Below are positions 24,954 through 33,245 of a stretch of DNA of 64,000 nt, piece after piece. Under the pieces are notes generated by a model. It was not told the DNA's origin, ran no database searches, and saw only the letters and a list, made by a program, of their open reading frames with translations. Numbering within the stretch: the first letter of the stretch is position 1; each line of letters starts with the position of its first letter. The DNA lies in NCBI GenBank assembly GCA_036389135.1, contig DASVQP010000029.1:1-64000 (forward strand), in the 5' to 3' direction. This stretch comes from Longimicrobium sp. (GTDB lineage: Bacteria > Gemmatimonadota > Gemmatimonadetes > Longimicrobiales > Longimicrobiaceae). The position numbers and the translations under genes were made by a program.

Positions 24954-26651
24954 ATGCCACAACTCCCCAGGCGCGAAGAGCAGCGCCGCCTCGCGGCACT
25001 CGGCATCCGGCAGCAGGGCGCCGAAGTCGCCGCCGAGCGTCCGCACGAGATCGACGACAACAACGGTGACGAGATCACCCAACCTCGCTTCATCGGCAAC
25101 TACTCCAAGGGGCTACGCCACGACACCGTGGGCGACCCGGAGCCGGTGTCGTACGGATCGCTGCTGCGCGCGCTGGAGAGCCGCGACCCGCGCGACTTCG
25201 ACCAGATCCTGCTGGGCCCCGGCGGCTCCAAGCTCACCAACCCCCAGGCCGGCCTGGCCTTCGACCTGGAAGGGCCGGACGCGCAGGAGCTGGCCATGCC
25301 GGCCGCGCCCGCGTTCGCCAGCGACGTGGCGGCGGCGGAGATGGGCGAGCTGTACTGGATGGCGGTGGCGCGCGACGTCGCCTTCGTGGACTACGCCGGG
25401 AACCCCGACATCGCCGCGGCGGTCAGCTCGCTGAACACCGAGTTTCCCTGGTACGGCGGGCCGGCGCCGGTGACGGTGGACAACGTCTTTCGCGGCATCT
25501 TCCAGGGCGAGCAGACGGGGCCGTACGTCAGCCAGTTCCTCCTCAAGGGGAACAGCGACCCGCGCAAGATGCCGGGCGGCGGGCGCAACGCCACCGACGG
25601 GTACATCGCCTACGGGTCGCGGGTGATCGACCAGCGGCAGCAGACGGTGGTGCCCGGCCAGGACTACCTGCTCGACTTCCCCTGGTGGCTGGACGTGCAG
25701 AACGGCGTGGACAAGCGCGGCCTGGACGTCTTCGACTTCTCGCAGCGCCGCTTCATCCGCAGCCTGCGCGACGGCGCCAACTACGTCCACTTCGACCAGG
25801 TGATCGACTCGTACTACAACGCGGCGTGGATCCTCCTTTCGGAGCCCACGGGCACGCAGCAGACCGCGAACGCCGGCGCCATCCCCATGCGCAACCGCGA
25901 GTTCCCGTTCGACCAGGGGAACCCGTACTCCCCGTCCGGCACCGTGTCGCCCACGCAGTCGGGGTTCGCCACCTTTGGCGACCCGCACGTGCTGGAGGTG
26001 CTGTCCGAGGTGATCGGCCACGCGCTGCGCGCGGTGTGGTGGCAGAAGTGGTTCGTGCACCGCCGCCTGCGCCCGGAGGAGTACGGCGGGCGCGTGGACA
26101 ACCACCTCAGCGCCCGGCGCACCTACACCGGAATCGGGTGGACCGCCCTCCTCAACTCCCTGACGGCCGGCGGGCTGGCCCCCTACTACGGCCAGGCGGG
26201 GGAGCGCTTCCCGTATTCGTACCTCCTGCCGCAGGCCTTTCCGGAAGGGGCGCCCACCCACCCCGCGTACGGGGCGGGGCACGCCACCGTGTCCGGCGCG
26301 TGCATCACCATCCTGAAGGCGTTCTTCGACGACACCAAGACGATCGAGAGCCCGGTGGTGCCCAGCGCGGACGGACTCACGCTGCTGGCGTACGGCGGCC
26401 CCGGCGCCACCACGATGACGGTGGGGACGGAGCTCAACAAGCTGTCCGGCAACATCTCGCTCTTCCGCAACGCGGCGGGCGTGCACTGGCGGAGCGACGA
26501 CACGCAGTCGCGCCTCTTCGGCGAGCGGATCGGCATCCGGCTCCTGCAGGAGCTGACGCTCACCTTCAACGAGGACAGCGCCTTCTTTGAGCTCACCACG
26601 CTCCAGGGGCAGCGGATCCGCATCCAGAACGGACTGGTGGACCTGGTCTAG
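24954..26651 (+). CDS. Vanadium-dependent haloperoxidase-like protein
   Basis: This 565-residue paralogue of the preceding gene lacks the lectin-like N-domain. Vanadate-site residues are Lys365 and Arg373 in KWFVHRRLRP, Gly442-His443 preceded by Ala441 instead of Ser, and Arg505-x5-His511 in FRNAAGVHW. The ATG at 24954 has GAGGAG eight bases upstream. The protein has no signal peptide. It is probably co-expressed with the beta-helix gene 103 bases downstream. Confidence 0.9.
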   Translation: MPQLPRREEQRRLAALGIRQQGAEVAAERPHEIDDNNGDEITQPRFIGNYSKGLRHDTVGDPEPVSYGSLLRALESRDPRDFDQILLGPGGSKLTNPQAGLAFDLEGPDAQELAMPAAPAFASDVAAAEMGELYWMAVARDVAFVDYAGNPDIAAAVSSLNTEFPWYGGPAPVTVDNVFRGIFQGEQTGPYVSQFLLKGNSDPRKMPGGGRNATDGYIAYGSRVIDQRQQTVVPGQDYLLDFPWWLDVQNGVDKRGLDVFDFSQRRFIRSLRDGANYVHFDQVIDSYYNAAWILLSEPTGTQQTANAGAIPMRNREFPFDQGNPYSPSGTVSPTQSGFATFGDPHVLEVLSEVIGHALRAVWWQKWFVHRRLRPEEYGGRVDNHLSARRTYTGIGWTALLNSLTAGGLAPYYGQAGERFPYSYLLPQAFPEGAPTHPAYGAGHATVSGACITILKAFFDDTKTIESPVVPSADGLTLLAYGGPGATTMTVGTELNKLSGNISLFRNAAGVHWRSDDTQSRLFGERIGIRLLQELTLTFNEDSAFFELTTLQGQRIRIQNGLVDLV

Positions 26652-26754
26652 GTCCAGGCGCAACGCCGGCCCCGCCGGGACGGCACACCACTTTTCGGCC
26701 GCCGCGCCCTGCCCCGCACGGGGCGGCGCGGCGGCCCCACGAACCAGGAGCGAC

Positions 26755-27897
26755 ATGAACACGCGAGTGGACAACTTCATCATCCGTACGGCCGACGGCC
26801 CGCGCTTCGCCAACTCCCTGGTGCTGGGCCGGGGCGTGCCGATCCACACCACGCCGGGCGGCCTCCCCGAGCTGGTGGGCGAGCTGATTCCCTCCGGCGG
26901 CGACGACACCGTGGGGCTCCGCGCCGCCATCGCCAGCACCAGCTTCCCCCTGCGGCTGGGGCCCGGGACCTTCAAGGTGAACGGCCCCATCTCGGTTCCC
27001 GCCAACCGCGTGGTGGCGGGTCGCGGAGCGGACGCCACGGTGATCCTCGCCACGCACGCCGGCCCCGTGTTCGAGCTGGCGGGGGACCAGGTGAAGATCG
27101 AGGACCTGACGGTGCAGGGGCCCGGCGAGGCGGTGGCGGGGAGCGTGGCGGTGGCCAACGTGGCCACCGCGCCGGGGGGGCTGATCAACAACGTCGCCCT
27201 GAGCGGCCTCAAGATCCGCGACGTGCAGCGGGGGATCGTGCTCAAGGGCTCCAACCTGCACGTCTCCCGCACCATCGTCACCCTCACCGGGACGGTGGGG
27301 ATCGAAGCGACCTGGGGGAACGGGATCACCGTGTCCGACGTGGACGTGGACGGCATCGCGGGGAACGCGCTCTTCTTCGACCGGGCCACGGCGCTCACCT
27401 GCACCGGCGTGCGCGTGGCGTCCAGCACCACGGGGATCTACGTCACGGGCTCGCACGGCATCTTCATCGGTGGCTCGCGCGTGCTCAACAGTGGGAACGG
27501 AGTGACGGTGGACACCAGCAGCCTCGCGGAGCTCTCGGGGGTGGAGGCGGCGGGGTGCACCACCGGGTTGCTGATCCGCAACTGCGCCGCCGTCTCGCTG
27601 AACGGGTGCGGCACGGTGCACGGCAGCGGCACCTCGCTCACGGTGCGCGGGGGGACGTTCAACGGCTTCGGCATCGCGGTGAACGGCTTCTACGCGGAGA
27701 TGTCCACCAGCAGCACCCCGTACGTGCTGGTGGACACGGGCGCGAAGGGGGTGATGATCAACAGCATCCATCACCGCGGATCCACCTCTGCCGCGTTCGA
27801 CGTGGACGTGGCGGCGGCGGGGGGGCGCGTGGTGTTCATCCAGCACGATTTCGCGCTCGCGCGCATCAACTCCGGCGGCAACTTCGCCGCGCTCTGA
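26755..27897 (+). CDS. Right-handed parallel beta-helix protein
   Basis: This 380-residue protein begins with a short domain and then a run of beta-helix turns rich in G-x-x-V/I repeats from about residue 60 to the end (for example GLKIRDVQRGIVLKGSN). The fold is that of pectate-lyase-like and phage tailspike proteins, but no catalytic pattern is evident. There is no signal peptide. Its ATG follows CAGGAGCG. It may be a carbohydrate-binding or structural partner of the haloperoxidases, which is inference from position only. Confidence 0.75.
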   Translation: MNTRVDNFIIRTADGPRFANSLVLGRGVPIHTTPGGLPELVGELIPSGGDDTVGLRAAIASTSFPLRLGPGTFKVNGPISVPANRVVAGRGADATVILATHAGPVFELAGDQVKIEDLTVQGPGEAVAGSVAVANVATAPGGLINNVALSGLKIRDVQRGIVLKGSNLHVSRTIVTLTGTVGIEATWGNGITVSDVDVDGIAGNALFFDRATALTCTGVRVASSTTGIYVTGSHGIFIGGSRVLNSGNGVTVDTSSLAELSGVEAAGCTTGLLIRNCAAVSLNGCGTVHGSGTSLTVRGGTFNGFGIAVNGFYAEMSTSSTPYVLVDTGAKGVMINSIHHRGSTSAAFDVDVAAAGGRVVFIQHDFALARINSGGNFAAL

Positions 27898-27904
27898 CGG
27901 AACC

Positions 27905-27934
27905 GGCGGCGGGCTCCCCACGGGGCCCGCCGCC
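27905..27934. terminator. Hairpin after the beta-helix gene
   Basis: A ten-base stem, GGCGGCGGGC with GCCCGCCGCC, lies eight bases after the stop. It has no strong T-run, so it may be a stabilising 3' hairpin. Confidence 0.5.
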
Positions 27935-28018
27935 ACCCATCCGCCGCGGACGTGGCGCTCTGAGCAACGGAGTTCCGCGGGCGTGCTCCGCGCGAACAGT
28001 AGATCGCCGCGCGCGAAT

Positions 28019-28050
28019 ACGGCCCCGCCAGATGGCGGGGCCGTTTCACC
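28019..28050. terminator. Terminator-like hairpin between convergent genes
   Basis: ACGGCCCCGCC and GGCGGGGCCGT form a perfect 11-bp stem with a four-base loop, followed by TTTCA on the plus strand. It lies between the plus-strand beta-helix gene and the minus-strand pdeM. Confidence 0.6.
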
Positions 28051-28190
28051 TGAACTTGCGGATTGGCGCGGCCCCGTACCGGGCGGCCCAGTCCTCGACC
28101 TTTTTGATCTCCGCCGGGGTGAGGCGCGGCGGCGGCGGAAGCGGCGTCGTAACGGACGTATCGCCACGACGGTAGGTTGCGCCGCGGCCA

Positions 28191-28838
28191 CTACCCCGCC
28201 CGCAGCACCTCGTCGCCCGCCACGACGAACACGTGGTCGCCGGGGAGCGGCGCGACGGTGGCGGCGCCGGTGAAGGCGCCGAAGGCGGGGAGAATCCCCA
28301 CCGCAGCGCCGAAGTGGAAGCAGGGGAGGCGCTCCCTCGCCCGGCCGCGCCCGCGCAGGATGGCGGCGGGGTGCACGTGGCCGGCCAGCACGTAGCCGCG
28401 CGCGTCGGGCTCGGGGTGGTGCGCGTAGACAAAGGGCGCGGACGCGAGCGGCGGGTCCGCCACGCGGAAGCCGAGGTCGGCCGGGGGATCGCCGGCGCCG
28501 CGGTCGTGGTTGCCGCGCACCAGCGTCAGCCGCAACGCCGGGTGCCGCGCCCGCCATCCGCGCACCTCCGCCAGCACCGCCGCGGACTTCCCCTGCCGCG
28601 CATGGAAGAGGTCGCCCAGGAAGACGATCTCCTCCGCGCCGGTGTGCTCCAGTGCCGCGTCCAACCGGGCGAGCCCCTCGGCGGTGGTCCCGCCGGGCAC
28701 CGCGATGCCGGCGGCGCGAAAGGTGGCCGCCTTCCCCCAATGCGCATCCGCCACCAGCAGCTCCCCCGTCGCCGGCCGGAAGAGCGCCCGCTCCGGCAGC
28801 AGCACCACGCGCTCCCCCGCGACCTCCGTCTCGATCAC
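28191..28838 (-). CDS. pdeM: Ligase-associated DNA damage response phosphoesterase PdeM
   Basis: This 215-residue metallophosphoesterase has the motifs LLVADAHWGK, FLGDLFHARQGK, RGNHDRG and AGHVHPA, in the order and length of PdeM. PdeM nucleases usually sit beside an ATP-dependent ligase, an Lhr-type helicase and an MBL exonuclease; all three are on the same strand farther up (33246, 38060 and 41044). The GTG start at 28838 lies two bases after the kinase stop, so it is co-transcribed with the triad genes. Confidence 0.9.
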   Translation of the reverse strand: MIETEVAGERVVLLPERALFRPATGELLVADAHWGKAATFRAAGIAVPGGTTAEGLARLDAALEHTGAEEIVFLGDLFHARQGKSAAVLAEVRGWRARHPALRLTLVRGNHDRGAGDPPADLGFRVADPPLASAPFVYAHHPEPDARGYVLAGHVHPAAILRGRGRARERLPCFHFGAAVGILPAFGAFTGAATVAPLPGDHVFVVAGDEVLRAG

Positions 28839-28840
28839 GC

Positions 28841-30664
28841 TCAGACCGGCTCGGGCTGGAAGGTGATCGGAAGCTGCACGCGGACCCGGACCGTGCGGTC
28901 GTTCACGATGGCGGGGGTGAAGCGCATCCGGTTGGCCACGCTGATGGCCGCCGTCGAGAACTCCCCGTTGCTGCTTTCCAGCACCTCCACGCTGGCCGGA
29001 TCCACCGATCCATCCTCCACGACCGTGAAGCTCAGCAGCACCGTTCCACCGACCCCGGCATCGCGCAGGAGCGGAGGGTAGGCACGCTCCAGCGCCCGCT
29101 GGACGGCCGCGTAGTTGTTCAGCTGTGGCGTCACGTCGATGTCTTCGATTCCGTACGTCCGCCCGTCGCCCATCGGCGGAGGGAAGCGGGGCGGAGGCGG
29201 AGGCATCACGACGTCTTCGTCTTCCTGGTAGGGGACCGGATCGGGGCCTCCGCTTACCGCATCCGCCGTCAGGCCGGCGGCGACGGTCAGGAGGAGCATG
29301 ACGGCCGCGAGCTGGCTCCAGTTGCGCGGGTTGCTGCGCGGCTGCAGCGCCGCCAGCGCCGCGACGAGCGCCAGGATGCCGGCGAAGAGCTGCCCCAGAC
29401 CCAGCGGCATCATCGCCAGCAGGAGGAGCGGAAAGACCCAGACGGCCGGGTCCGCGACGGAGCTCTGCACCGCCGCCAGCGCACGCGCGGGGAGCGGGGC
29501 CGCGGGGGGAGCAGGCCGGCGCGGGCGGGGGGCGGGCGCCGTGGCAGCCGCCGGTGCGGGTACGGGCGGTGGCGCGGGGCGCCGCATGCGCGTATCCACG
29601 CGGCTCGCGGCCTCGGCGGTGGCCGGGAAGGGGTCGCGGCCGCGCAGCAGGCGGGCGCGCTCGCACCACGGGCAGATTCCCAGGTGCGCGCCAAAGCGGT
29701 GCTGCGGGTTCAGGTCACAGCGGCGCAGCTCCCCCTCCGCCTCCTTCAGCGCGTCGCGCCAGCTCTCCGCGGTGGGGCGGGCGGCGGGGTCCTGGTGCCC
29801 GTCCACGAAGCAGCGCACGAACAGCTCGCGGACTTTGGGATGCAGGACCTCGAAGGAGAGCGCCAGCCGCGGCGGCGTGGCCGTGCGCCCGGGGCGGTCG
29901 CTGGCGTACGGGAACATCCCCGCGCGCAGCCGCCCCTCCAGCGGTTCCGGCTCCGCGCCGCCCTGCGTGCGCACGGCGAAGGGGTGCGTTCCCTCCATCA
30001 GCAGGAGGAAGAGGAGGACGGCCAGGCCGAAACGGTCGTGCTCCGGAGTGCGGTCCACCGCGCCGAAGGGGACGCCCTGGAGCTCGGGCGCGGTGAACTC
30101 CGGCCGTCCGACGCGCGAACGGTAGACGGCGCCGGTTGCGGGGTCGGGGACCTGGAAGCCGTCCGTGTCCACCAGCGTGACCGCGCCGTCGGGGGCCACC
30201 AGGATGTTGGACTCGTTGACGTCGCCCACCACGTAGCCGCGCTCGTGCAGCGCGGCGAAGGCGGCGGCGAGGTTGGCCCCCGCGCGGTGCAGCAGCCCGT
30301 AGTGGAAGAGCGGCGCACGCGTGCGGCGCGTCACCGGGTTGTAGAACTCGAAGATGCGCGGCCCTTCCGCGCGCGGCATCAGGAACCCGACGGGCCGCCC
30401 TTCCTCGTCCACGACCCCCTCCTGCGGCCACGCGAGCCGCACCGCGCCCTCCGGATCGGGCCCCAGCAGCGGCGGCGCGGCGATCATGCGCGCGATCTTG
30501 CGGGCGCGCTCGGGCGTGGGTTGGCGGAAGAGCTTGACCACCCGCTCCGCATCGCCCGGCAGCGCAAAGACGCGCGCCTCCCCGCCGGCGCCCAACTCCA
30601 GCGACGGATCCAGCCGCAGCGTGACGCCGCGTGCGCGAAGGAGGGGGATGGGGGGGTCAGACAT
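28841..30664 (-). CDS. YegI/TerY-P-type protein kinase fused to a TonB C-terminal domain
   Basis: This 607-residue protein has a Ser/Thr kinase-like domain (glycine loop LGAGGEA 24-30, Lys44, catalytic loop GDVNESN 147-153, metal-binding DTDG 166-169), then a Cys/His zinc-binding stretch ending CPWC (about 316-334), a proline-rich linker, hydrophobic segments at about 400-455, and a TonB-type C-terminal domain (about 525-605). The first half matches kinases of the TerY-P triad (vWA, PP2C, kinase). The fused TonB domain is unusual and suggests that the protein acts at the inner membrane toward the periplasm. Confidence 0.88.
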   Translation of the reverse strand: MSDPPIPLLRARGVTLRLDPSLELGAGGEARVFALPGDAERVVKLFRQPTPERARKIARMIAAPPLLGPDPEGAVRLAWPQEGVVDEEGRPVGFLMPRAEGPRIFEFYNPVTRRTRAPLFHYGLLHRAGANLAAAFAALHERGYVVGDVNESNILVAPDGAVTLVDTDGFQVPDPATGAVYRSRVGRPEFTAPELQGVPFGAVDRTPEHDRFGLAVLLFLLLMEGTHPFAVRTQGGAEPEPLEGRLRAGMFPYASDRPGRTATPPRLALSFEVLHPKVRELFVRCFVDGHQDPAARPTAESWRDALKEAEGELRRCDLNPQHRFGAHLGICPWCERARLLRGRDPFPATAEAASRVDTRMRRPAPPPVPAPAAATAPAPRPRRPAPPAAPLPARALAAVQSSVADPAVWVFPLLLLAMMPLGLGQLFAGILALVAALAALQPRSNPRNWSQLAAVMLLLTVAAGLTADAVSGGPDPVPYQEDEDVVMPPPPPRFPPPMGDGRTYGIEDIDVTPQLNNYAAVQRALERAYPPLLRDAGVGGTVLLSFTVVEDGSVDPASVEVLESSNGEFSTAAISVANRMRFTPAIVNDRTVRVRVQLPITFQPEPV

Positions 30665-30670
30665 TGAGAA

Positions 30671-30772
30671 AGTGCGTGAGTGCGTGAGTGCGTGAGTGCG
30701 TGAGTGCTAAGTGCTAAGTGCTAAGTGCTGAACTACACACGGTTAGCACTCAGGACTTAGCACTTAGCACTT
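30671..30772. repeat. Tandem GTGCGTGA and GTGCTAA repeats with inverted arm
   Basis: Four GTGCGTGA units are followed by three GTGCTAA units and one variant, then after about 15 bases by inverted TTAGCAC units. The arms can pair. It fills the gap between the PP2C and kinase genes, which are otherwise in the same operon. Confidence 0.75.
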
Positions 30773-31494
30773 CCAGTTCGTGCCGCGATCACCAGCGTCA
30801 GGTCGTCGTCCGCGCGGGCGGTGACGCGCGGGCCGGCGAGAAAGGCGGCCAGCTCGGCCTCGCCCGCCCTCGCATCGTCGGTCTCGCCAGCGAAGCGGAA
30901 GAGCGGGGCGAAGAAGGGCGCGTGCGGCGCATGGTCCGGACGGCGCAGCGCCAGGCCCTGCAGCCCGTCGCTGAACGCGGCCAGGTGCAGCGGGGTGCCG
31001 CTCCAGGTGCTCCGCTGCACCGCGTCCAGCGCGCCCGGCGAGGTGAGGAAGACCGTCTCGTTCACGAACTCGCCCCCCATCGGCACCGTGATCGAGTGCA
31101 TTCCATCGGCACCTTCCACCACCAGCGCACCGTCGCCCACCTGCGCCGCGGACACGTCATCGTCGCCGGCCAGGGCGAGGATCAGGGTGGTCGCCAGCTC
31201 GCGAGGAGCGGCGTTGCGGCGCGATGCCTCCTGCTCGACGGCGGCGAGCGCGGCGATCAGCGCGCGGTCCAGCGCCGGGCCCGCGTCGCCGCCATCGGCC
31301 AGCGCATCGATGGCGGCGCGGGCGGCGGCGGCGGCTCCCGCGGCGGCGTGCGGGGCGGATCCGGCGCCATCCGCCACCGCCAGCGCGACCGAGCCGCAGG
31401 GTAGAACGCGCCAGGCGTGCGCATCCTGGCACGGCGTACCCTCGCGCACGTGGCGGGTGCCGCGGACGGACGCGCCCAGGACGCGCCAGGTCAC
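30757..31494 (-). CDS. PP2C-family protein phosphatase (YegK-like)
   Basis: This 245-residue protein has the PP2C_2 motifs DAHAW, VADGAGSA, AQVGDGA, FSDGL and ARADDDLTLV, which supply the metal-binding aspartates. It is the phosphatase member of the TerY-P triad and should oppose the kinase encoded downstream. The GTG start overlaps the vWA gene's stop by four bases. The last few codons lie inside the adjacent tandem-repeat region. Confidence 0.88.
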   Translation of the reverse strand: MTWRVLGASVRGTRHVREGTPCQDAHAWRVLPCGSVALAVADGAGSAPHAAAGAAAAARAAIDALADGGDAGPALDRALIAALAAVEQEASRRNAAPRELATTLILALAGDDDVSAAQVGDGALVVEGADGMHSITVPMGGEFVNETVFLTSPGALDAVQRSTWSGTPLHLAAFSDGLQGLALRRPDHAPHAPFFAPLFRFAGETDDARAGEAELAAFLAGPRVTARADDDLTLVIAARTGSAKC

Positions 31495-32162
31495 AGCTCA
31501 GCCCAGCCGCTGGGCGGCGGAAGCGCGATCTCGTCGCCGGGGCGCGAGTGCGCGATCCCCTGCATGCTCCGCGACAGCCACACGAACATCTCGCGGAAGT
31601 TGAGCCCCTTCAGCCGCAGCGGCGCGCGCACCGAGATCTTGGCCAGCCGGTGCAGGTTCGCGCCCTCCACCCCCACGGCGAAGAAGGCCACGCGCTTCGC
31701 CGCCTCCGCCTCGCGCAGCTCCTTCGCCGCCGCGGCGACGGCCTCGGGCGGCTCCCCCTGCGGCTCGCCGTCGGTCACCATGAAGATCCACGGCCGGTAG
31801 TACCCGATGTCGTACGCACGGTACGCCGCCTTGCGCTCCTCCACGAGCTGGAGCGCCCGTCCGATGGCGGCGGCCATGCGCGTCTGCCCCTCGGCGCGCA
31901 GGGCGGGGACCTCCCACTGGTCGGGCGGCGCGAAGTCCTGCACCACGCGCACGGCGTTGTCAAACGTCACCACCGCCACCTCCACACGCCGCGCCGCCAG
32001 CGGATCGACGGCCAGGTCGAAGCGAAAGGTCTCCAGCCCGTCCAGCATCGCCTCCAGCGGCTCCCCGGCCATGGAGCCGGAGGTGTCCAGCAGGAGGACG
32101 CACGGGCAGCGCGGCTCCGGGTTCTCGGCGAATTCCACGGCTTCGTCCAGACGCGACAGCAT
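31491..32162 (-). CDS. vWA domain protein (TerY/YegL-like)
   Basis: This 223-residue von Willebrand A domain has the MIDAS motif LDTSGSMAG near residue 25, a Thr in GQTRM and an Asp in VTDGEP. It is the vWA member of the triad with the PP2C and kinase genes that follow in overlapping order. Such triads are linked in the literature to stress and DNA-processing gene sets; the actual signal is unknown. Confidence 0.9.
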   Translation of the reverse strand: MLSRLDEAVEFAENPEPRCPCVLLLDTSGSMAGEPLEAMLDGLETFRFDLAVDPLAARRVEVAVVTFDNAVRVVQDFAPPDQWEVPALRAEGQTRMAAAIGRALQLVEERKAAYRAYDIGYYRPWIFMVTDGEPQGEPPEAVAAAAKELREAEAAKRVAFFAVGVEGANLHRLAKISVRAPLRLKGLNFREMFVWLSRSMQGIAHSRPGDEIALPPPSGWAEL

Positions 32163-32186
32163 CTTCGCCCTCGGTTGCGAGTGGGC

Positions 32187-33140
32187 CTAACGGCGGTCAG
32201 CGGGGGGCCGCCCCGCCTCCTCGATCCAGGCGGGCACGGCCGGCTCGGGCTCCAGCGGCACGCGGCGCGTGATGGCCCAGCGCTGCAGCCACGACATCCC
32301 CGCACGCCCCGCGTACCGGTCCGGCTGGCGGTACGCGGGGTCACGCAGCGCCCGGTCCAGCGGAACAAAGGTGTATCCGCGGCGGCGAAGGAGCGCCACC
32401 AGCTCGCCGAAGTAGTCCGCGTTCAGCCGGTTCGCGTGCAGCAGCAGGATCTGCGCGGGTTCGCGCCGCTCCAGGCGCCGCCCCAGCCCCTCGTAGTACG
32501 CGAACGTGGTGTCCGAGTGCCGCAGGTACTCGGCGGCGATGCGGCGCAGCGACGCGCTGTCGCCACGAGCCGCCGCGTGGTCGTACGCCACGGCGAAGCG
32601 AAAGTCTTCAGTATCCACCGTCACCGGCGCCACCTGGTAGCCGTTGCGGGCCAGGAAGCGCTCGAAAACGGCCTTTGTGGCCAGGTCGGGGCCCGTGTTC
32701 AGGAACGGGTGGCGGAAGAAGCGCGGGCGCTTTCCGGCCATCAGGCGCCGCGTCACCACCTCGCCGCGCAGCACGTCGGCCTGAAAGGTGTCCAGCGGGG
32801 TCGTGTAGAACGAGCGGTGGGAGTAGGTGTGGTTCCCCAGCTCCAGCCCCGCGTCGGTCCACACCTCCAGGAGCGCGGCCGGCGTGGAAGGGCCCGCCAG
32901 CTTCCCCTCGTTCACGAACCCGACGGCTGGCACCCCCGCGGCCTTCACCCGCCCCACCAGACGCGTGGTCCACTCCGCGATCTCGGGCGCCGTGCCGGCG
33001 CTGACGCGCGCCCACGGCAGGTCGTCAAAGGTGACCGCCACGGCCCGCGCGTGCAGCGCGCTCTCGGGAGCCGGCGCCGGCTGCGCGCAGCCGGCGAGCG
33101 CCAGCACCAGGATCATCCGGCCACGAGGGTGCATCGCCAT
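32187..33140 (-). CDS. Polysaccharide deacetylase family lipoprotein
   Basis: This 317-residue protein has a signal peptide with the lipobox LALAGC and a NodB-type domain with VTFDDLP (catalytic/metal Asp pair), GNHTYSHRS (metal His pair) and RFFRHPFL. It should deacetylate an N-acetylated glycan at the cell envelope. ATG 33140 is chosen as the start of the signal region; 33134 and 33116 are alternatives. It ends 24 bases before the vWA gene on the same strand. Confidence 0.87.
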   Translation of the reverse strand: MAMHPRGRMILVLALAGCAQPAPAPESALHARAVAVTFDDLPWARVSAGTAPEIAEWTTRLVGRVKAAGVPAVGFVNEGKLAGPSTPAALLEVWTDAGLELGNHTYSHRSFYTTPLDTFQADVLRGEVVTRRLMAGKRPRFFRHPFLNTGPDLATKAVFERFLARNGYQVAPVTVDTEDFRFAVAYDHAAARGDSASLRRIAAEYLRHSDTTFAYYEGLGRRLERREPAQILLLHANRLNADYFGELVALLRRRGYTFVPLDRALRDPAYRQPDRYAGRAGMSWLQRWAITRRVPLEPEPAVPAWIEEAGRPPADRR

Positions 33141-33182
33141 TCCGTTGTGTGTGGGTAATCCATGGGCGGGGCTCCGCCGCGC

Positions 33183-33236
33183 TCCCTCATCCCTCATCCC
33201 TCATCCCTCATCCCTCATCCCTTATCCCTCATCCCT
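33183..33236. repeat. Tandem heptamer CCCTCAT array
   Basis: About seven units of CCCTCAT, one with a T substitution, lie between the deacetylase and helicase genes. Confidence 0.8.
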
Positions 33237-33245
33237 GCCCTTCCC

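Noticed and set aside
22174-24999. 940-codon minus-strand open frame opposite the haloperoxidase gene
   Set aside because: The composition is dominated by Arg, Val, His and Leu without family motifs, and the plus strand holds conserved catalytic residues and a ribosome site.
28046-28190. A peptide-like 3' frame ending PAEIKKVEDWAARYGAAPIRKFR downstream of pdeM on the minus strand
   Set aside because: It has no start codon in frame before it runs into the pdeM coding region, so it cannot be called a gene; it may be a decayed remnant.
30671-30772. CRISPR array
   Set aside because: The units are 7-8 bases with no spacers, so this is a simple tandem repeat.
33183-33236. CRISPR-like or coding repeat
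   Set aside because: Pure heptamer repeats lie in an intergenic gap with no spacers and no frame across both ends.
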